Both the position numbers and the translations under genes were made by a program. A DNA stretch of 64,000 nucleotides from Pleurotus ostreatus/Saccharomyces cerevisiae fusant (lineage: Eukaryota > Opisthokonta), in assembly GCA_024196135.1 (NCBI GenBank), contig JAMQCK010000093.1:1-64000 (forward strand), in the 5' to 3' direction. The notes below the pieces were generated by a model. The model saw nothing but the letters and a program-made list of their open reading frames with translations. It ran no database searches and was not told the DNA's origin. This document shows positions 59,573 to 64,000 of this stretch, in pieces (the stretch's first letter is position 1; every line of letters starts with the position of its first letter).

Positions 59573-61158
59573 TTACTCGACCTCGCTGGGCTCGAAATGC
59601 TGGAACATGTCGCCGTCGGAGGGATACGGAAAAGGGCGATGTCTGACAGGGAGGGATCTGCCCAAGACAACGATGAGCTTCGTCTTGATTGGCAGCTGCT
59701 CCCGAATGCGGCTGACTTCCTGCTGCGTGAGACTGATAGCCAGGAGCTCGAGCGATGCCAGGCGGCAGTTTGAACGCCGAAGGAGTGCGTAGAAATCTTG
59801 CTGCGGCCAGTGTGCACCGTCCTCCAATAGTAGGTCGAAGTCGAGGTCGTCGCTCGCGACGTGATAGAAACTAGCATGCTTCAGCCTCGGGGCAGACAGC
59901 GCACCGAAGAGGCGTCTGAGGGTGGTACGCGGTGGACTGACCGTAACCTGGAGGGTTTCGAGATAGGGAAGGGTGAAAGAAGATACATATGCCGAAGGGT
60001 CGACGGCGTCGCTCGGCGTGTAGAGCGAGATGTTGCAATGCTCTAAGCGGGGGCATTGCGAGATAATGGCGTGAACTCTGACAGCGTTCGACCATTCCAT
60101 CTCGAGATGTACGAGGTTCGACAGAGCGGCAGGCATCGCGCGATACTGTCCAGGTCCTTCGAGTTGTTTCCAAACCTTGAGACGAGGCGTGTGGCGGAAC
60201 AGTGAGTGAGGCTCTGCGCGCCCTGTGCCCTCCTCGCAGTAGGTGACAGTAACAGCCTCGAGTTGCTCCATGATCACATTCCAAGGTGCTTGCACGCCGA
60301 GATAGCTGATCGCCCTGTCAGGCGCCTCGATGCTTCGACAGCGCGAGAGGTTTTTAAAGATGATCGCCGGGAGGATATCAACTTCGCGTCCGAGGCGGAG
60401 GTCGTCGGATATGTCCACTGCGGCACGCCAAGGCCCACAGAGCTCCAATGCGTAAGGATGGGGGCAAGAATGGACAAGGTACAGCTCCAGCACCTGTCCA
60501 AACTGCGTCACATCGCGGCTAGTCAGATCGTTCCGCTCTTGGTAGAAGTAGATCTTGTCGTCTAGGACGATCTGGAAAGTCCACAAGATGCTGTTTTCGA
60601 GCAAGATCTGCCGCCACCGGTGGCAAATGCAGCTCAGCGAGGCGGCGGTGAGCTCGCTTCTTCCCACAGGAAACAGCAGGATAGAGTCTAAGCATGACCG
60701 AAAATTTCAAGCAGTAGCTCGGTAGGGAGCCGCCGGACAGGGGATGCGAGAGCACGTTGCTCCTTGGAGAAACGCACGAGCAGGCGTCGACGATGGTGTA
60801 GTTCCTTCATCAAGGATTGCAGTCGCTTCGTCTCATCGTAGAGCTGGGCAGCCTGCTCCTCCGCCGCTTCAGCTCTCCCAATGAGACGACGGCACGAGTG
60901 CGCAGACGGTGTGTATCCGCTTCGTAGCTGTTCACGAGAGTGAAGGGTCGGTTCGAAGAAGGTGTTATAAGAGATGGAATCCTCGCAGTACGGACAGAGT
61001 TCGATAGATTCCTCATCCTCGTCGGTGGTCGTCAGCTCGTCAGAGGATGATTCTGATTCCTCGTCGGCAGTCTCGTCGAGCGACATGGCTTCTTCATCGG
61101 TTGATGCATGGGGCTGGTCTCCCAGCTGCGATGGATGCTCGGCGGGTATCGGTCGCAT
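59573..61158 (-). pseudogene. F-box-like gene (type C family) with a one-base frameshift
   Basis: From MRPIPAEHPSQ at 61158: an acidic Ser/Glu-rich stretch, IELCPYCEDSISYN, coiled coil (DETKRLQSLMKELHHRRRLL), then F-box-like LPTELLLEIFGHA, which hits a stop at 60688-60690. Six bases later, in another frame, the family sequence resumes without loss (SILLFPVGRSELTAASLSC, then ICHRWRQILLEN, LRR-like repeats) and runs to FQHFEPSEVE at 59573. The gap matches one missing base near 60690. No canonical intron fits between the two halves. It may be a pseudogene or a sequencing error. Confidence 0.75.
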
Positions 61159-61382
61159 TTTACAGATTACGGAGACATGCTTAGGATAGCTTTGAGCTCG
61201 CAGCATGCACAGGAGAGCCAGTCCGAACGCACCTTTGAGTACCACGATGATCAATGAAAGTCCGTTACAAGCTGCACACCGCGATTGATGTCGAGCGCGG
61301 GCGACGCCACATATTCCACTCGACTTGTTCGCAACTTTCATCTCGCCGCCAGAGTCGACGTCGGCAGGGACCAACAGCCAAG
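61159..61382. promoter_or_regulatory. Bidirectional promoter region, F-box / PRP40
   Basis: 224 bp between divergent starts of the frameshifted F-box gene and PRP40. Minus-strand open frames extend into it, so the F-box 5' end may overlap. Confidence 0.5.
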
Positions 61383-64000
61383 ATGAACGTCTGGGTATGT
61401 TGGGCTATGTGCGCTCCCAGGACTTGACTGATATACTGTAGACTGAGCACCGGAATCCTGAGGGACGTACGTACTGGTTTAACACCGGGACACGGGAAAG
61501 CGTCTGGGAGAAGCCCGACGGTATGTTCTCGCATCTGAGCTTGCGTACAGTGCTTACTCTCATGGCTAGACCTCAAGACGCCCTTCGAGGTGCGAATGCT
61601 GCTCTCTCAGAGAATAGATGCTAATCGCGATACAGAAAGCTTTGTCGACCACGAAATGGAAGGAATACTTCTCGGGTGGCAGAAAGTACTACTATCATGT
61701 GCGTGCTCTGCGATGCAAGTGAAGCCACTCTGACGGGGTTCGCAGACCGAGACGAAAGAGTCGAAATGGGACATGCCCGAAGAGCTCTTGCTGCTCTTGG
61801 AAAAGGTGGAGAAAGGAGGCCCTGGCGCGGCTGCAACGCCGACGACGTGCGTGCCCGGGTACTCATCCCTCGAGCTTTCGCTAATCCCCACCTCAGACCT
61901 AGCCAAATTGCCGCAGCCCCAGGTTCAGCGACTCCCGCGGGGATTACGAATGGTCAGGTCCCTAATGCCAACCCTCTGGCCGTGGGCCCTCATACGGGTG
62001 GGCAGACCGCGCCCAACGGCCTCCCCCTCTCCGCTGGCGTTCTCCCCGCGCGCCCGAGCATCGGTGACGACCCGATCATCCCGCACAACGGCTTTCAGAC
62101 ATTTGAGGAGGGCGAGAAGGCGTTTATGCACCTCCTGCGCAAGGCTGGCGTCGACCCGACGTGGACGTGGGAGCGCACCATGCGCGCGATCATCACCGAC
62201 CCGCTGTACCGCGCACTGAACTCGCTCGCGGAGAAGAAGGCTGCGTTCGAGAAGTTCACCGCGCAGCTCAAGGCGAAGGAGCAGGAGGAGAAGGAGGCGC
62301 GGATGGCAAAGCTGCGCCCGGCGCTGCGCAACATGCTCAAGGGCAACCCGAACGTCTTCCACTACACCACCTTCTCGACGGCGAACAAGCTGTTTGCGCA
62401 GCACCCGATCTGGCAGCAGGCGCGGATAGAGGCCGAGCGAAGGCAGATATTTGAGGAGTACGTTGACGAGTTGAAGGAGCGGGAGATTGTGAGTAACCTC
62501 TACTTTCAGTTATGATAGCTTCTCATCTCTCTCAGCAAGAAACTCGTGCCGCGCGCACCCGCGCCACCCAAAAGGTCGTCGCCCTGTTTAAGCAGCTGGA
62601 CATTGACGTGTTGACGCGCTGGCGTACCGCTCACAAACTCCTCTTGGACTCCGACGCATGGAAAGAAGACCCGGAGCTGCAGAAGCTCCCCAGCCTTGAC
62701 ATCCTCCTCGCATTCGAGGACTACGCGCGGGTGACCGAGCGCGAGTTCGAGGAGCAGACACGGCGTGCGCAGGTCGAGAAGACGCGGAAGGAGCGCAAGG
62801 CGCGCGAGGCGTTCAAGGCTTTGCTCCAGGAGCTCGTCGACAACGGCACGATCAAGGCGCGCTCGAAGTGGAAGGAGGTCTACCCGTTGTTCAAGGACGA
62901 CGAGCGGTACCTGAACATGCTCGGGAACCCGGGCTCGAACCCCCTCGAGCTCTTCTGGGACCGGGTAGACGAGCTGGACCAGGTACTGGATAAGAAGATG
63001 GAGGTGACTGACGCGGCGCTGAAGCGGCATGCGGCGCAAACGGGCAAGGAGAAGGAGGTGAAGGAGGGCGAGCAGGAGACGAAGAAGGAGGACGAGGACG
63101 TGAAGATGGAGGATGTCGCGGAGCACGAAAAGCGCCAGGAGATCACGCCAGAGACGACGGAGGAGGAGTTTATGAGCATGGTCAAGGACGACCCGGAAGT
63201 GAAGGAGAAGCTGTCCGACGACGACTTGAAGGAGATCTTTAGAACGGTAAGTATAATGGCTTGAGCCGCGCGACATTGTGCTGATGATGTTTGTAGATGC
63301 ATGCGGCGGCTATCAAGAGGCAGGCGGACGAGAAGCGGCGGTGGGAACGGAAGCAGAGGCATCTGCAGGATGACTTCCGCTACGCACTGAAGAAGCTGCC
63401 GGAGCCGATTGACATCAATATGACCTTCGAAGAGGTATGCTCCCCTCTGTTTCTCCTTCCCGCGTATCTCATCACCATGTCTGCAGGCTGTCCCGCTCAT
63501 GCAGCACCTCCCTGAATACTCTGCCATCGCCGACGACGAGGGACGACGCGCGGCGTTCGCCAAGTTTGTCAAGCGACAACGAGTACGCCTACGTGATGAA
63601 CACTAAGCTTCCCGCTGACCCCACAATAGGAACGCCTCCGCGATGCCGGGTCGGAGGACGGGTCTCAAAATGGACGCAAACGCAAGGAGCCTATGCGCGA
63701 CCGTGACTACGACCGGGACGTCAAGCCTCGCGACGCCGGCTACAGGGACCGCGAGCGTGGCGGCCGGTATCGACAAGCGGACGACGGCTACGACAGGCGC
63801 TACGATCGCGACTACCGCTCGAGGCATGGCGGCCACCGCGACGACAGGCGAGACCGCCGGTCGCGCGGCTACAGCCGCGATTGGGACGAGCCGAAGCGCG
63901 AGGAAGCTGATCGTGTGTCAATACCGCGAGACGAGCCGCCAATCAAGTACGAGCTGGATGAGCGGGCGGACAAGGTATGTCGCCGTTCATGGCAGCGGAA
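61383..64000 (+). CDS. PRP40: PRP40 pre-mRNA splicing factor, WW and FF domains, 3' end outside window
   Basis: U1 snRNP-associated factor that bridges the 5' splice site to the branch-point protein and RNA polymerase II tail. Exon 1 is only 12 nt (ATG AAC GTC TGG, 61383-61394), so the first WW domain starts at residue 1: W, then [20 protein letters not shown] and VWEKPDD after the intron ending 61441. WW2 is [17 protein letters not shown] with SKWDMPEEL. After a Pro/Gly/Ala-rich linker come five FF domains ([92 protein letters not shown]), an acidic KE-rich insert at about 63030-63140, and an Arg/Asp/Tyr-rich tail. The gene runs past 64000, where a GTATGT donor ends the last visible exon. 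Confidence 0.93.

Noticed and set aside
60650..60720. An intron explaining the break in the F-box gene
   Set aside because: Only a few bases separate the two halves of the family match, far below intron size, and no GT..AG pair fits.

Overview
This window is nuclear DNA of a filamentous basidiomycete, most likely a wood- or litter-decaying agaricomycete. The evidence is GC-rich coding DNA, many introns of about 45-60 nt with GTRNGT...YAG borders, short intergenic gaps, and a large family of F-box/leucine-rich-repeat-like proteins typical of Agaricomycetes. The genus call is inference only. No tRNA, rRNA, CRISPR array or virus was seen.

Layout. 0-3 kb: GH47 alpha-1,2-mannosidase (-). 3.5-23 kb: an accessory stretch in which F-box genes (+ at 3546, 9152, 16345) alternate with three related two-finger zinc-finger genes (- at 5789-8344, 11244-12905, 20399-22870). 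It also holds a secreted Ser-rich protein, a 372-bp tandem repeat array and a DOMON/cytochrome b561 gene. 22.9-26.4 kb: gene-poor. 26.5-30 kb: AP180/CALM-type endocytic adaptor. 30.5-54 kb: an F-box expansion. A two-gene cassette (type B then type C) is present three times, once on + and twice on -, around three housekeeping genes: TMEM14-like, eIF4E class II and KEI1. The + strand copy of the type B gene is split by a complete 5,023-bp hAT transposon with 18-bp perfect terminal inverted repeats and an 8-bp target duplication. 54.8-64 kb: a secreted protein, a PQ-loop membrane protein, a frameshifted F-box gene and PRP40, which runs off the window end.

The most unusual object is the hAT element. 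Its transposase, read across many in-frame introns, carries an N-terminal hydrophobic segment and a ubiquitin-like domain ending in a LLLRGG tail, followed by a basic region, a BED-like region and a normal hAT catalytic core. Other points worth checking are the 5-nt first coding exons shared by the type C F-box genes, the inverted cassette arrangement around essential genes, and the trio of zinc-finger paralogues interleaved with F-box genes.

Housekeeping genes act in N-glycan trimming (GH47), endocytosis (AP180), translation (eIF4E), sphingolipid synthesis (KEI1) and splicing (PRP40). The F-box proteins are predicted substrate receptors of SCF ubiquitin ligases.
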